Assembly: GCA_036873135.1 (NCBI GenBank)
Contig: JAPTYO010000007.1
Location: forward strand, 18,458,763 to 18,522,762
From: Clarkia xantiana subsp. parviflora
Taxonomy: Eukaryota; Streptophyta; Magnoliopsida; Myrtales; Onagraceae
Direction of reading: 5' to 3'
DNA: 64,000 nucleotides
Part shown: positions 23,180 through 34,146 of the stretch, in pieces
How the letters are laid out: each line of letters opens with the position of its first letter
How positions within the stretch are numbered: the stretch's first letter is position 1
The notes under the pieces: model-generated
What the model was told of the DNA's origin: nothing
Seen by the model: only the letters and a program-made list of their open reading frames with translations
The model's database searches: none
Position numbers and translations under genes: made by a program

Positions 23180-24049
23180 CATGCCCCTGAGTCAACCAAT
23201 GGCTTAACCCTTGATTGACTCTATTTTATGATGGGATGACACGCACAATTTGAAACCGCGTTGTTACCACTTGACGAATCCGTTGCTTTTCCATAGGCGC
23301 CTTTTCCGGGCCTTATCCTCGGTTTCTCAAAATAGAGGAAATAGAAACGTTAGAGTAAACGTGCACGGGCCTAGATCCGTGTCCGAAAAATGTGGATATA
23401 AAAATCCGGTCTTCTCTTATATGCATTAAAAAATACGTACGTGCATAGGGATGCAATGCAATCACGAATATGGACTAATGTGATCTAATTTCATGTAACC
23501 ATAATCAATACGTGCACATGCGGGGTGAGCCCTGTCTGTGAAAAAATACTTAGACCGGGTCCAAAAAATTTCTAAGTATGGGAATGTAGGATATATGCAT
23601 ATGAAAAATGCTAATTTGAGTTAACATGAAGGTGTGTACTAGCATACATGCAAGTAGTAGAAACACAAGTATGGAAGTGGGCGTGGACATGTTGTAGTCG
23701 TGGACATGAATGTATGCAGGAATATATGGCAACCATGTACATGGATGTCTAAGTGTTTGGACACATGGGAGTATGTATGTGGGCATGCACGTGAGCGTAA
23801 GCATAAACATGCATCTATGCATGGACGTGTCGTGAGCATAAGCGTGAGTGATGACATTGGTGTACTTGTAGATGTAAATCATAAATATTAACATAAGTGC
23901 AAGGGTGAGAGTATAGACGCCATTTTATCCGAGAGTACGAGCTCTATTCATCGATGGGACATAACGTTCTGCCTTCCACTAGCGCGAGCATTTTCTTTTA
24001 ACCTCGGTTTTTGACAGATGTGACATTTTCCTTCATTTGTAGGAGCGTG

Positions 24050-25950
24050 TGTATAGCTCTTGAACTTTGCCCTGCAATTCATTCTACATAGAAGTGGGGG
24101 TGAAAATGCTTACAAGATTTCTTCTTACCGGCTGCGCGAAAAGGTGTGTATTTACATATGTTAAGTGTTGCATTCTCCCTACGGATGTGTCGGAGCGTCG
24201 TTTCTTTTGGGGGAAGCTAAAAGTTCGCCCTCTTTGTAGTGCTTTGGAGTTTGTTCCCTTTGACGTTGTACCTCGCCCTTTGATGTTCGGATCTTTTGGG
24301 TGTCGGTTTTGCCCCTGTAGCTTGATGTTGAGGTTGCCCCCGTAATAGGCGTATCCCGCCCTTCCATGAGTAAGGATCGACATTTGCGTCGGTCACGGAT
24401 TGCTGGTCCACCTTTGGGGAGTTTTCTCCTTTGGACAAGGAGACCATGAAGATCATTTATCAAAGCAACGAGATCAAATCTCGTTGTCCTGTGTCTTGGG
24501 TGTCCGAGGTGGACTTGTATGAGGCGGGGATTCGCTTGACCCTTCCTCCCATGAGCCTAATATGTCATTAATCCTCTTGTTTTCATTCATCTTTTCTTCA
24601 TGATATACTTATGACTGTTCTCATGTTGCTTTCTTCTTGTTGCTAGAGCGTTCGCCCCTGGTCACCGAGCGCGTACTCCCGGTGGGTAAGAGCTCAAGCC
24701 AGTCTAAATCCAAGGCGCGGAAACCTGAGTCTGAGGTCGGACCCTCGGCTGCCAAGAAGAAGAAAGCCGCGAGGGACTCTCCTTCGAGTGTACGCTTGCT
24801 GACACCCTCTCGTGAAAAAGAGATAGTGGTCGAAGAGGCGCTTTCCTTGCCTGACAAAGGGAAGCGACCTGCAGATGGTGATGAGTTGTCCATAGATCTT
24901 GATGCCTCTCCTCCATCCCTTGCCCCCCAGTCGAGGGGCCGTGTCTCAGGTTTTTACTATTTCCTAACATGTAAATGTATTGTTACTTGTTATTTTTGAT
25001 GATTTACTAACTTGCCAAGACAGTCCGACTCCCTGCCTTGAGTCGCAAGGACTTGGTTCACCTTACTGATGAGGACATTATTGGGGCTGAGTGAACTCCT
25101 TTTGTTGGATTGAAGGAGTATCATTTCGATAGCCATTCTTCATTCCATACTCCTGAGGTTGGGGTTCGTGTCTTGCGTAGTGCTGTTGCTCATAGAGATC
25201 GCATCTCCTATCCAAAGTCTCCTAAGGAAACCAGCCGTTTCATTCAGGGAGTCTTATCTCGTTATGCCTCGATAAGTGATCCATATCTTTTCTTTTCCGC
25301 TCTATATAATTGTTTGTTATGTGACCTGATGTTTGCTCATTGTCTCAGGGTGTGTCTGATATTGTTAACCTTTCATCTGTCGCACTTGAGTTATCTGAGT
25401 AGGACAAGGTACTTGAGGGTAGTCAAGTATCCTTGAAGGCCGAGCTTAACAATGTTGTGGAGAAAACTCTCATTTCTGACTTGAAGATGCAAGAGCTTCG
25501 AGATCAGGTAGCCTCGCTTGAGACTATTATTTCTGATTTGCGCCGAAAGACTGATGTTGATTCTTCACTCCATGCTACGGAGTTGAAGAATATTGAGGAT
25601 AAGTGTCGCATGTAGGAGATAGTTACTGCAGTGAATGAGTATAAGTCTTCCCCTGCCTATGCTGCTGATTTCCAAGTTCGATGCACCAGGGAGATGAACC
25701 AGTTTGGAGAGTATCTTATGGACCCGATATTCAGGAATGATCATCAGTTTCCGTTTGATGACCTGATGATTTTGGTCCTTATGTCAGTGGTTATGTTGTT
25801 GTGCTTAGGGGGCAGGCTGCGGTTGCTGAGAACGTAGTCGATGCCTCCGTGCAGGAGGATACTACACTTATAGATGTCGTTGATTCAGGTTCCTCTTTAT
25901 CTTCTTCGAGTTTTATTAGTGGTTCTTCTTTGGAGCATCAAGACCGCTAG
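24050..25950 (+). pseudogene. Broken copy of the Tat antisense gene
   Basis: The fragments match, in order, parts of the intact gene at 51,197-53,535. The end of the N-terminal domain is at about 24,420-24,560 (TMKIIYQSNEIKSRC aligned with ALKKIHTANRAGEY). A Lys/Ser-rich linker at 24,645-24,940 corresponds to its disordered linker. A block at 25,022-25,275 begins VRLPALSRKDLVHL, and a coiled-coil block follows at 25,350-25,840. Splice-like borders are visible: an exon ending CTCAG before GT near 24,950, and acceptors near 25,021 and 25,349. In-frame stops occur near 25,092, 25,400 and 25,614. No function is expected from this copy. Confidence 0.65.
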
Positions 25951-26393
25951 GACTCCCTAGTGGTATCCGGTTGATTATCTGATATCCCTATCCTTGTACA
26001 TATTTCTTTACTTTTCCTCTCCTTATTGGGTTGAGTGGTTTCTCCCCGTGTTGGGTTGAGTTTATTTTGAAAGTCTTATACTTGGGAGTTTTATGGCTTT
26101 ACTACTTGACTTGGTTGTGTTGGTTCTCTTTGAGATGTCTGCCTTAACCTGGATGGTAGGATGACTTGTTATTTGGTTGTGATAACCTCTTGTGGTTGTT
26201 TGTATGTTTCCTTCTTTGTATGCTCATTTCTTGTGCTTGTATTTACTTACTTGATGTCTTTTAAGATTCCCATGTGTCAAGATACCTGTAATGTCATCAT
26301 GAACAAACTTGCATGTTTCTCATATCATATATCCTTTCTTTGTAAAGGAGAGGGGTTCTTCAAGATATATTCTAGGGGCCATTGTAAAAAAAT

Positions 26394-26945
26394 TCATGAG
26401 ATAGGCTCTCGGATAGCGCGGAATATGTCCGAGAGATATGCTCTCGGAGGGCGCAGAATGTGTTCGCGAGATAGGCTCTCGGAGGGCGCAGAATGTGTCG
26501 CGAGATAGGCTCTCAGAGGGCGCGGAATATGTTCGCGAGATAGGCTCTCAGAGGGCACATAATTAATTCGCGAGATAGGCTCTCGGAGGACACATAATAT
26601 GTTCGTGAGATAAGCTCTCGGAGGGCGCGAAATATGTTCGCGAGATAGGCTCTCGGAGGGCACGAAATTTTTTTCACGAGATAGGCTCTCGGATGGCACA
26701 TAACTATTCACGGGACATGCTCTTGGAGGGCGCAAATTTTTTTCACGAGATAGACTCTCGGAGGGCACAGAACTATTTGCGGGACAGGCTCCCGGAGGGC
26801 GCAGAATTTCGTAGTTTAAAACTACTCTCAAGATACGCTCTTGGGGGCGTAAAAACTGTTCACGGGACTGGCTCCCGGAGGGCGCAGAATTTGGTTGTAC
26901 TTTAAAACTACTCTCAAGATACGCTCTTGGGGGCGTAGAAACTAT
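26394..26945. repeat. Tandem hairpin array, about 15 units of ~35 bp
   Basis: The usual unit carries CGAGATAGGCTCTCGGAGGG followed by a spacer. Each unit can fold into a hairpin with a five-base loop. Arms vary in a compensated way: GAGA/TCTC in most, GGGA/TCCC near 26,780 and 26,863, and AAGA/TCTT near 26,829 and 26,926. It lies just after the broken antisense gene. Confidence 0.85.
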
Positions 26946-27520
26946 TCACTTCGAAACTTAAGTCAGTAATGAAAATATGAGAGATTACTGTAAAAAGTAT
27001 AGGATAGAATGTAATTAAGTAATAAAAGTGTTCCTCTATTTATAGGGAGAATGTACCGAATTTAAAAGGCGGCTACCCTCTTGGGAGGGTTTATGTCCGG
27101 AGTCGGCGAAGCAGGTGACAAGCAGGTCGTCACCTCACCATTCCTTAAGATGAAGGTTTCCACTTTAGCGGCTGAAGTAGGTGACAAGCAGGTCGCCACC
27201 TCACCATTTCTTAAGAGGAAGGTTTCCTCATGGCGGCTGAAGTAGGTCGCCACCTGTCCCTTCCTTAGGAGAAAAGGTTTCCTCATAGTACTAGGCTGCC
27301 GACTCGACTCATACCTTAAGAGGGAGAATCTTTGAGTGGACTTGTCGTCATTCTTCAGACGTTTATCTTAGTCGTCGACATCCTTTTATATTGGTGTCGA
27401 CCATTTGTCTTTTTCATCTTATTTTGAATGTAAGTAGTCGTCAACTTATCTTTAGGAGTCTCGACTCAGACATTCTTTCGACTTCCTGTTAACTTATCCT
27501 CAATAATCGTAGCCAACACA
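26946..27520 (-). repeat. LTR-like segment with minus-strand TATA box
   Basis: On the minus strand it begins TGTTGGCTACG (about 27,515) and contains CTATAAATAG (about 27,036-27,045), a consensus TATA box. It also has three ~60-bp repeats with CAGGTCGYCACCT (27,100-27,260). This looks like the U3 of an LTR transcribed leftward, toward the hairpin array. It does not match the LTR at 22,397-23,179, so it may belong to another element. No target duplication or primer-binding site was found. Confidence 0.4.
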
Positions 27521-27692
27521 TGTCATTGTCTTTTGCCTAATTAATACAATTATTAATAATAGAAATTAACAATGTAATTAAAACATAATGAATTTGATGA
27601 ATTTAAGTACATTAATAGAAAACATAAAAGTTTAAGGACTTATACCAAAAAAAAAAATGACAAAGTTTGACAATCATTTGTATGTTTTCCCT

Positions 27693-27937
27693 GGATTTTT
27701 CTACCATGCTCCAAGAGCACCATGCTTTTGGGTTTTTTTTATTACTAGGGTGGATTTAATTGTAACATATGTAAAACTTTAAAAGTATGAAAAAATATGA
27801 ATTTTTCAACCACACCTAATATTTGCATCATACTATTAAAAATATCAATTTTCCTCTATGGTTCACCTTTAGGTCAATAAAAAATACAAAAAAAAGTACC
27901 AAAAGCATGGTGCTCTTGGAGCATGATAGAAAGATCC
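27693..27937. mobile_element. Mutator-like MITE, 245 bp, 9-bp target duplication
   Basis: Terminal inverted repeats of about 39 bases begin GGATTTTTCTACCATGCTCC on the left and end with the reverse complement (two mismatches in the first 20 bases). Flanking nine-base duplications GTTTTCCCT lie at 27684-27692 and 27938-27946. No coding capacity. The termini contain an internal palindromic stretch (CTCCAAGAGCACCATG) and differ from those of the 15,999-16,529 MITE, so this is a separate family. Confidence 0.88.
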
Positions 27938-27946
27938 GTTTTCCCT

Positions 27947-29047
27947 TTGTTGTTTTATGTATTATTAAATTCAAATTTTATGTTTATAGAAATGATAAAG
28001 CATAATAAATAAAGTTGGAGGACTAAAATATATATTTTTAAAATTACAGAAACTAATATGCAAATTAATTAAACATTTAGATTAATCATGCAATGCAATT
28101 ACGTAAACGACAAGCTACATGATATATATGCATAAATCGAAATTGCAAAGCTTATTGAAATAGAGAATGCACGCTGAACAAAGAGAAGAAACTCAGAAAG
28201 ATAGTTGGGGTTAGGTCCCAATTAAAACCAGCCGGACCTAGCATAGGGCTAGGTCCGACCCTGGATCAGGGTCGCCTGGATCCGGTGAGCCCGACCCAGG
28301 GTTGGACGTAGCCCATGACTAGGTCAATTTGGGTGAAGGGTTTGGTTTTGAATTTTTAGGACTAAATCGAACAAAATAAATGTTAGGGATGCATTAGAGG
28401 GACTAAATTGAACAAAATTGAAAGTTTTGGGGCTGCTCTGCTCACGTGCATGGCACATGCCATATAACGACTATTATGACGGAACAGTAACAATGCTATG
28501 AAAATGGTACAAAATGGAAACCGTTGGTACCAAATTGGTACAAAAAAAACATATGGTATGAACAGTGGATTTTGTATAAGCATGTGGTAGTAAAAGTACC
28601 CTTAACCCAATATAATAATAATAAAAAAAACTTCAAAAAATTATCTAGAAATGATTCATTAATTAAATACAATTAATGATATCCAAAAAATATTAATTAA
28701 ACTCATTGTTATCGACTTGCAATTCATTATTTGGAAATAAAAGGAGAAAAAAACATTATGGATTCACACAAATTCCAACACAAATGTTATTCCAAGATGC
28801 GAATGAGAGAGGATGCTTTGATTTACTTTTGTGGGATTTATAAAATACTCACATTCGGAATTTCACGGAACAAGAGAGTCGGAATATTTATCATTTCTGT
28901 TATGGATCAAGTTTTTTTAAGGTAAATTGTCGTCACCTTACTTTCAAGTTATGCAACGAAATTTATAAATGATAATTACATTTTATTATTACAAAATTAT
29001 TGATACGAATTGTGCACATAAAGTAGTTTAACCGAACCAGACCAATA
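27947..29047. other. AT-rich intergenic DNA, no gene recognised
   Basis: Mostly AT-rich. 28,200-28,345 is a GC-richer patch with CTAGGTCCGACCC-type inverted repeats, perhaps a repeat remnant. No RNA gene is seen. Confidence 0.45.
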
Positions 29048-29109
29048 TCTTTATACCAATATAAAAAGTGAGGGTTGTCCTCACCCCCAATAGGTACCTT
29101 TTGAAATTT

Positions 29110-29149
<40 letters not shown>

Positions 29150-30557
29150 TATAATATTTAGTTCCCATAATTTTATAAAATTAATGGTTTAGTCATTATT
29201 ATCATTTTGTTATATTTTGTTATTTTTATTTTTTATGATCTTAATTGACAGGTCACCGTAGTTATTATTAACTTCTCAATCAAGTATATTTATCAATTAG
29301 AGTCAACCTTAACATATCATATGCATTCAATATGTGCAAATGTCGGGTGCATACATTTTTCCATCACCGTATCACAGATTTGGGGATGTTCCGACTGTTG
29401 ATATTTTTGTATCACATAAATCAGTCACTTGCCAACTCATATAACATATCAAAATATGGATCAAACGTGATTCTTGAAGTTTGACTTTACATATAATATG
29501 TTACTCAATGTTCAATACTTATTGACTCGAACTATTGATTTAGTTCTTGTGTTTGTAAATTCAATCATATTAGGTATATCCTAATTAGTAGTTGAATAAA
29601 TATTTAAGGTGAATTCAAGTATAAACTTCCTACATTAGTGATTTAAAAATTGATGATTTAGTCTCTACTATATTTGAGGATTACTAAAAATTTCATTAGT
29701 TAAATTGCATTAATTTTTTTTTGCTAAGGTCGCTTAACTTACACGTTACATTAATTATAATTAACTTCTTAATGCATTATATCTATAGATTTGAGTCCTC
29801 AAAGTATGATATGTAACCAATTTGTGCAAACTTCGAGTACATGTTGAGATTTTTTCTGCAAACTTCAAGTACTTGTCAAATCATATAAATTGCCAAATAC
29901 GGGTCAACCACAACTCTTGAATTTTGACCTTTTACGGATAACAGGTTACTCATCGTCCAACATTTAGGGTCTCTAACTATTAATTTAGTTATTATGTATG
30001 TCAATTTAATCAAATTGGGTACAACCTAATAAGTATATAAATAAGTAATTGACGTAAAGTCAAGTATAAACTTTAGATTTTACTAAATTGAATTTTCCTT
30101 TAGCGTTAAATTAATTTTTGTTGGTATTATTGTTTAAAATTGCATGGAAAGTGTATAGTTACGTTTGTATAGGCCAAACTGCTCCACCGATGACTCTAAG
30201 TGGTTAAGTACGGTTTACATTCTTCACTCTTCAAGTTGATAAGTTAGATACAACTTTGTCATTAAGAACTCAGCGACCCAACTCATTATTATTTCTTACT
30301 GTAAATATATATACATGTAAGGCTAATTTAGTACCGTAATCGAAAATAATAGTTAATTTTGTACATAATTATCATCTTCTATTTTTTCTGTTTTGAATTG
30401 CATTATGTCGTTCTTCTCTATCACATAGATTCATTTTTGGCAACCCCTCAACTTGCACATGTATTAATTAAATATCGTATTAGAAAATTTAAGATAAATT
30501 ATGTATCCTTGAAACTTAGACGATCGATACGCGTACAACGCACGCGTTAATAACTAG
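29048..30557 (+). mobile_element. Non-autonomous Helitron, ~1.5 kb
   Basis: The 5' end TCTTTATACCAATATAAAAA is preceded by A (29,047) and matches the plant Helitron pattern TC followed by TATACTA-like and ATAAAA. The 3' end has a six-base hairpin ACGCGT-ACAACGC-ACGCGT (30,529-30,547), then TAATAA and CTAG (30,554-30,557), followed by T. Insertion between A and T with no target duplication is the Helitron rule. The interior has no Rep/helicase coding and contains a TTA/TA microsatellite and a diverged internal duplication. Confidence 0.78.
29109..29152. repeat. Microsatellite (TTA)n(TA)n
   Basis: A compound TTA then TA repeat close to the Helitron 5' end. Confidence 0.9.
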
Positions 30558-30558
30558 T

Positions 30559-32019
30559 ATAAAATAAATAAGAATTTGAGACCGGATAAATGATTGAAAA
30601 AAATAATAATAATAACACGAAGAAAATGTGTACTCTTCAAAAATTTGGTTTCTTTATCAGTAAAGCCCACTAACTAGACTTTTGAGGAATTTTGATGAAT
30701 ATAATGTTAATTGAGAGCCCAGTGACTTAAGTTGTTGGGCTAGGCCTACATATACATGTTATTATATATATATATTTATTCAGCTTCAAGCTTTAGCATT
30801 CTATCCCATCCACCCCAACTGTTGTGCTGTACTGTAGAGTCTAGATGGAGGGCATTGATCATAGGAAAAATTATTCACTAGCACGGCGGCAATAGGTGTT
30901 GCCCCTTCTCATAGAGGTTGGTTTTCATTCAACAAGAATAAGGATCGTAAATATATTTCAAAGCATTTGAATCCAATTTAACTAAAGTTGGTTAGATTAA
31001 CTAGTAAAATGAGTTACTTTTCCAGGGTTGAACTAAATATGAATCCCACTAAAGATGTCACATATGCAAAACTTAACTTTAAATGTCTCAACCCGAAATT
31101 AACGAAAACAATCTTATAATGCAAAAAAAAGTGTTAAATCCAAGTACAAAATTTTAACAATATAGTTTAACTATTTATTTTATTTTTGCAGGGTTTAGAG
31201 GTCACATCAAAAGGGTAATACGTATGAAGCTTATTCCACATGTAAAATAATTCACTTTCACATGTGATACTGTGCTTATAATTTTTTAAAGTGTTGCTAC
31301 TAGTTATTAATATTTTTTCACTTATAGAACTCGGAATTTTTAAATAATTGATGAATCGAATAATCTTAATTTATTATTGTTTTTACTTTTTACTTTTAAG
31401 ACTCCACAAGTCTACTCTAGACTAAAGTTATCTGTATAAAGCTTTCTTTTTTCAGCCACAATAATGTGTAGATCTTTCTTGAGGTCAGATGTTCAAAGTG
31501 TGGTCATTGTTGATTGGTGTTTATCAGTGAAACCAGGACAGAAATGGAGAGAGGAAGGAGATCTACTATAGGTATAGTAACCGTTTGACGGTTATTGACC
31601 GTCAAAGTAACGGAGGAGAGTGCAAACAACGTGCTCACACAAGGACTCACAAAAGTGAAAAGTTTTTTTTATTTTATTTTTTGGAGTGGAAGGAAAGTTT
31701 TTACTTTTTATCTTTCCCACGGCCGGAATAAAAGGACCGTTGCGATAGGACACGTGGCTCACATCCCTCCACCTGTCCCCCACACACCACCTTCTCTTCT
31801 CTAGTAATCTCATCTCTTCTCTTCTCTTCTCTTCTAACTAGTCTCCAAGTCTTCTTGTCTTGTTTGCTTCCCAAGTTGTTTTGATGCCTCTACAGGCAAA
31901 GAATACTCTCTCTCCCGCTCTCTCTCTAAATATTCCCGTGATTTGATCTTCTTCTTCAGCTAACCCAACAACGTTCATTTCCCCATGCCCTCTCATTAGC
32001 CATCTGGGTTTTGCTGAGG
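30559..32019 (+). promoter_or_regulatory. Upstream region of the lectin receptor kinase gene
   Basis: No gene is seen. The last 230 bases become less AT-rich and contain a run of TCTCT/TCTTC repeats (31,797-31,836) and CTCTCTCT (31,907-31,926), typical of plant 5' leaders. GGAATAAAAGG at about 31,725 could serve as a TATA-like element. An upstream ATG at 31,985 is followed quickly by a stop. Confidence 0.5.
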
Positions 32020-34146
32020 ATGTTCCCGACCGGCAGCGACCTTGCTGTTTCTGCATTCACTCTGTTTCTGCTCTGTTTCTTGGCCATCGTCACTGTGGCG
32101 GCGGCGACCGAATTCGACTTCGGCACCATAACCCTCACCAGCCTGAAGCTGATCGGAGACGCCCACTGGAGCAACGGCAGTGTCCGCCTCACGCGGGACA
32201 TGGCCGTGCCGTATTCCGGTGCCGGCAGGATCCTCTACTCCCAGCCCGTCAGGTTCCGCCAGCAGGGGAGCCGTTCTCCGGCAAGTTTCTCGACCTTCTT
32301 CTCCTTCTCCGTCGTCAACCTGAACCCTTCCTCCATCGGCGCCGGACTTGCTTTCCTCATCGCGCCGGATGCGGAGTCCCTGGGCGGCTCCGGCGGCCAG
32401 CTCGGCTTAATAGGCGACGGAGGACCCACGCCGCCGTTCATCGCGGTGGAGTTCGACACCCTCATGGATGTAGAGTTCAAGGACATTAACGGGAATCATC
32501 TCGGATTGGATCTCAACAGCTTGGTTTCTGCAGAGGCCGTTGATTTGGGTTCCGTCGACATTAATCTCAAGAGCGGGAACTTGATCAATGCTTGGATCGT
32601 GTTCGACGGACCAAGCGGCGTACTAGATGTATTCATCTCCTACTCCAATCTCAAACCCAAAGATCCGATTTTGTCGTATGATTTTGATATTACACAGTAC
32701 GTGGACGATTTCATGTACGTGGGGTTCGCCGGATCGACGCAGGGGAGCACAGAGATTCACAGCATTGAGTGGTGGAGCTTCAGTTCGTCGTTTCAGTCGT
32801 CCGCTCCGCCTCCGCCGCCACCATCAACGACTCTGACGAACCCTACTGCGAATATCGCCACATCGCCGCCGCCATCATTGGCTCCGTCCTCGAGTGTGGC
32901 AAATACCAGTGTTAAGTCATCAGCAAAGTCGTCATCTTGCCATAACCAGCTCTGCAAGCAAGGGCCAGGGGCGGTCGCCGGAGTTGCCACAGCCAGCGCG
33001 TTCTTTCTCGCAGTGTTCGCCGGAGCTATGATCTGGGTCTACAACAAAAAGGTAAAACATATCAAGAAACCGGAGTCTCTGGCGTCTGACGTCATCAGGA
33101 TGCCAAAAGAGTTCAGTTACAGAGAGCTGAAGTCCGCGACCAAATGCTTCAACTCGAACTACATCATCGGAAACGGGGCGTTCGGAACAGTGTACAAGGG
33201 TGTACTCCCCGACGGCGGCGACGTAGTTGCGGTAAAGCGGTGTAGCCACACCAGTCAAGGCAAGACGGAGTTCCTGTCGGAGCTTTCCATCATCGGAACT
33301 CTCCGTCACCGTAACCTCGTACGGCTCCAAGGTTGGTGCCACGAGAAGGGAGAGATCTTACTAGTGTACGATCTCATGTCCAACGGCAGCCTCGACAAGG
33401 CCCTGTTCGAGTCCCAAACGCCGCTGCCTTGGTCTCACCGGCGAAAGATTCTCGTCGGAGTCGCCTCAGCCCTAGCCTACCTTCACCAAGAATGCGAGAA
33501 CCAGGTCATCCACAGAGACGTCAAGAGCAGCAACATAATGCTCGACGAAGGGTTCAATGCCCGGCTCGGCGATTTCGGCCTCGCCAGGCAGGTGGAGCAC
33601 AATAAGTCACCGGACGCCACGGTGGCCGCCGGAACAATGGGGTACTTGGCGCCGGAGTATCTTCTCACGGGACGAGCAAGTGAAAAAACCGACGTGTTCA
33701 GCTTCGGCGCCGTCGTCCTCGAAGTAGCCACCGGAAGAAGACCAATCGAAAAAGACAACAACGTTAATAACGGCGGCGTTGTCAGAATCTGTAACAACTT
33801 AGTGGAGTGGGTGTGGACTCTTCACAGAGAAGGCGTTCTGTTAACGGCGGCGGACTCGAGGCTCTCCGGCGAGTTCGACAAAGAGGAGATGCAGAGGGTG
33901 CTTATTATCGGGTTAGCCTGTTCGAATCCGGACCCGGTGGCCCGACCCACAATGCGGGCGGCGGTCCAGATGCTGTCGGGTGAGGTAACTGCTCCGGTGG
34001 TGCCGCGGTCGAAGCCGTCAATGAGTTTCAGTACTTCGCAGCTGCTGCTGACACTGCAGGACAGTGTTTCCGACATCAACGGCGGCGATCAAATCTCCAC
34101 CTCTTCAGGGTACAGTTTTCCCGACCAAGGTGACGAAATAGTGTAA
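32020..34146 (+). CDS. L-type lectin-domain receptor-like kinase
   Basis: 708 residues in a single exon, starting at the first ATG of the frame. A signal peptide covers about residues 1-29. A legume-lectin beta-sandwich follows at about 30-255, with FIAVEFDTLMD and HLGLDLNSL as typical strands. Then come a Pro/Ser-rich stalk, a transmembrane helix at about 318-340, and a Ser/Thr kinase at about 364-653. Kinase motifs are GNGAFGTVYKG, VAVKRC (invariant Lys), HRDVKSSN near 498 (RD kinase), DFGLA near 518 and GTMGYLAPEY. All catalytic residues are present. It should sit in the plasma membrane, sensing extracellular ligands or cell-wall contact. Overall it resembles clade VIII of the Arabidopsis LecRKs, but the clade is my judgement. 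Codon use is strikingly GC-rich against its AT-rich surroundings. Confidence 0.95.
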   Translation: MFPTGSDLAVSAFTLFLLCFLAIVTVAAATEFDFGTITLTSLKLIGDAHWSNGSVRLTRDMAVPYSGAGRILYSQPVRFRQQGSRSPASFSTFFSFSVVNLNPSSIGAGLAFLIAPDAESLGGSGGQLGLIGDGGPTPPFIAVEFDTLMDVEFKDINGNHLGLDLNSLVSAEAVDLGSVDINLKSGNLINAWIVFDGPSGVLDVFISYSNLKPKDPILSYDFDITQYVDDFMYVGFAGSTQGSTEIHSIEWWSFSSSFQSSAPPPPPPSTTLTNPTANIATSPPPSLAPSSSVANTSVKSSAKSSSCHNQLCKQGPGAVAGVATASAFFLAVFAGAMIWVYNKKVKHIKKPESLASDVIRMPKEFSYRELKSATKCFNSNYIIGNGAFGTVYKGVLPDGGDVVAVKRCSHTSQGKTEFLSELSIIGTLRHRNLVRLQGWCHEKGEILLVYDLMSNGSLDKALFESQTPLPWSHRRKILVGVASALAYLHQECENQVIHRDVKSSNIMLDEGFNARLGDFGLARQVEHNKSPDATVAAGTMGYLAPEYLLTGRASEKTDVFSFGAVVLEVATGRRPIEKDNNVNNGGVVRICNNLVEWVWTLHREGVLLTAADSRLSGEFDKEEMQRVLIIGLACSNPDPVARPTMRAAVQMLSGEVTAPVVPRSKPSMSFSTSQLLLTLQDSVSDINGGDQISTSSGYSFPDQGDEIV

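Larger units (their letters stand above)
22397..26945 (-). mobile_element. Decayed Tat-type (Ty3/gypsy) element fragment
   Basis: In order on the plus strand it has the layout of the left half of the element at 48,550-58,930: an LTR ending TATCCATCA, a polypurine tract in minus-strand sense, a plus-strand gene with the same protein blocks, then a hairpin tandem array. Gag, pol and a second matching LTR are missing. The minus orientation is inferred from the polypurine tract and LTR TATA direction. The left boundary at TGTG (22,397) is uncertain and no target duplication was found. The gene inside has several stops, so the fragment is old. Confidence 0.7.

Noticed and set aside
23550..23894. 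114-codon minus-strand frame rich in His/Met/Thr
   Set aside because: Translation of degenerate CATGTACATG-type repeats; not protein-like.
26394..26945. CRISPR array
   Set aside because: Units are contiguous near-identical repeats without unique spacers, in plant nuclear DNA inside a retroelement.
28200..28345. GC-richer patch with CTAGGTCC inverted phrases as a transposon terminus
   Set aside because: No boundaries or target duplication could be defined.
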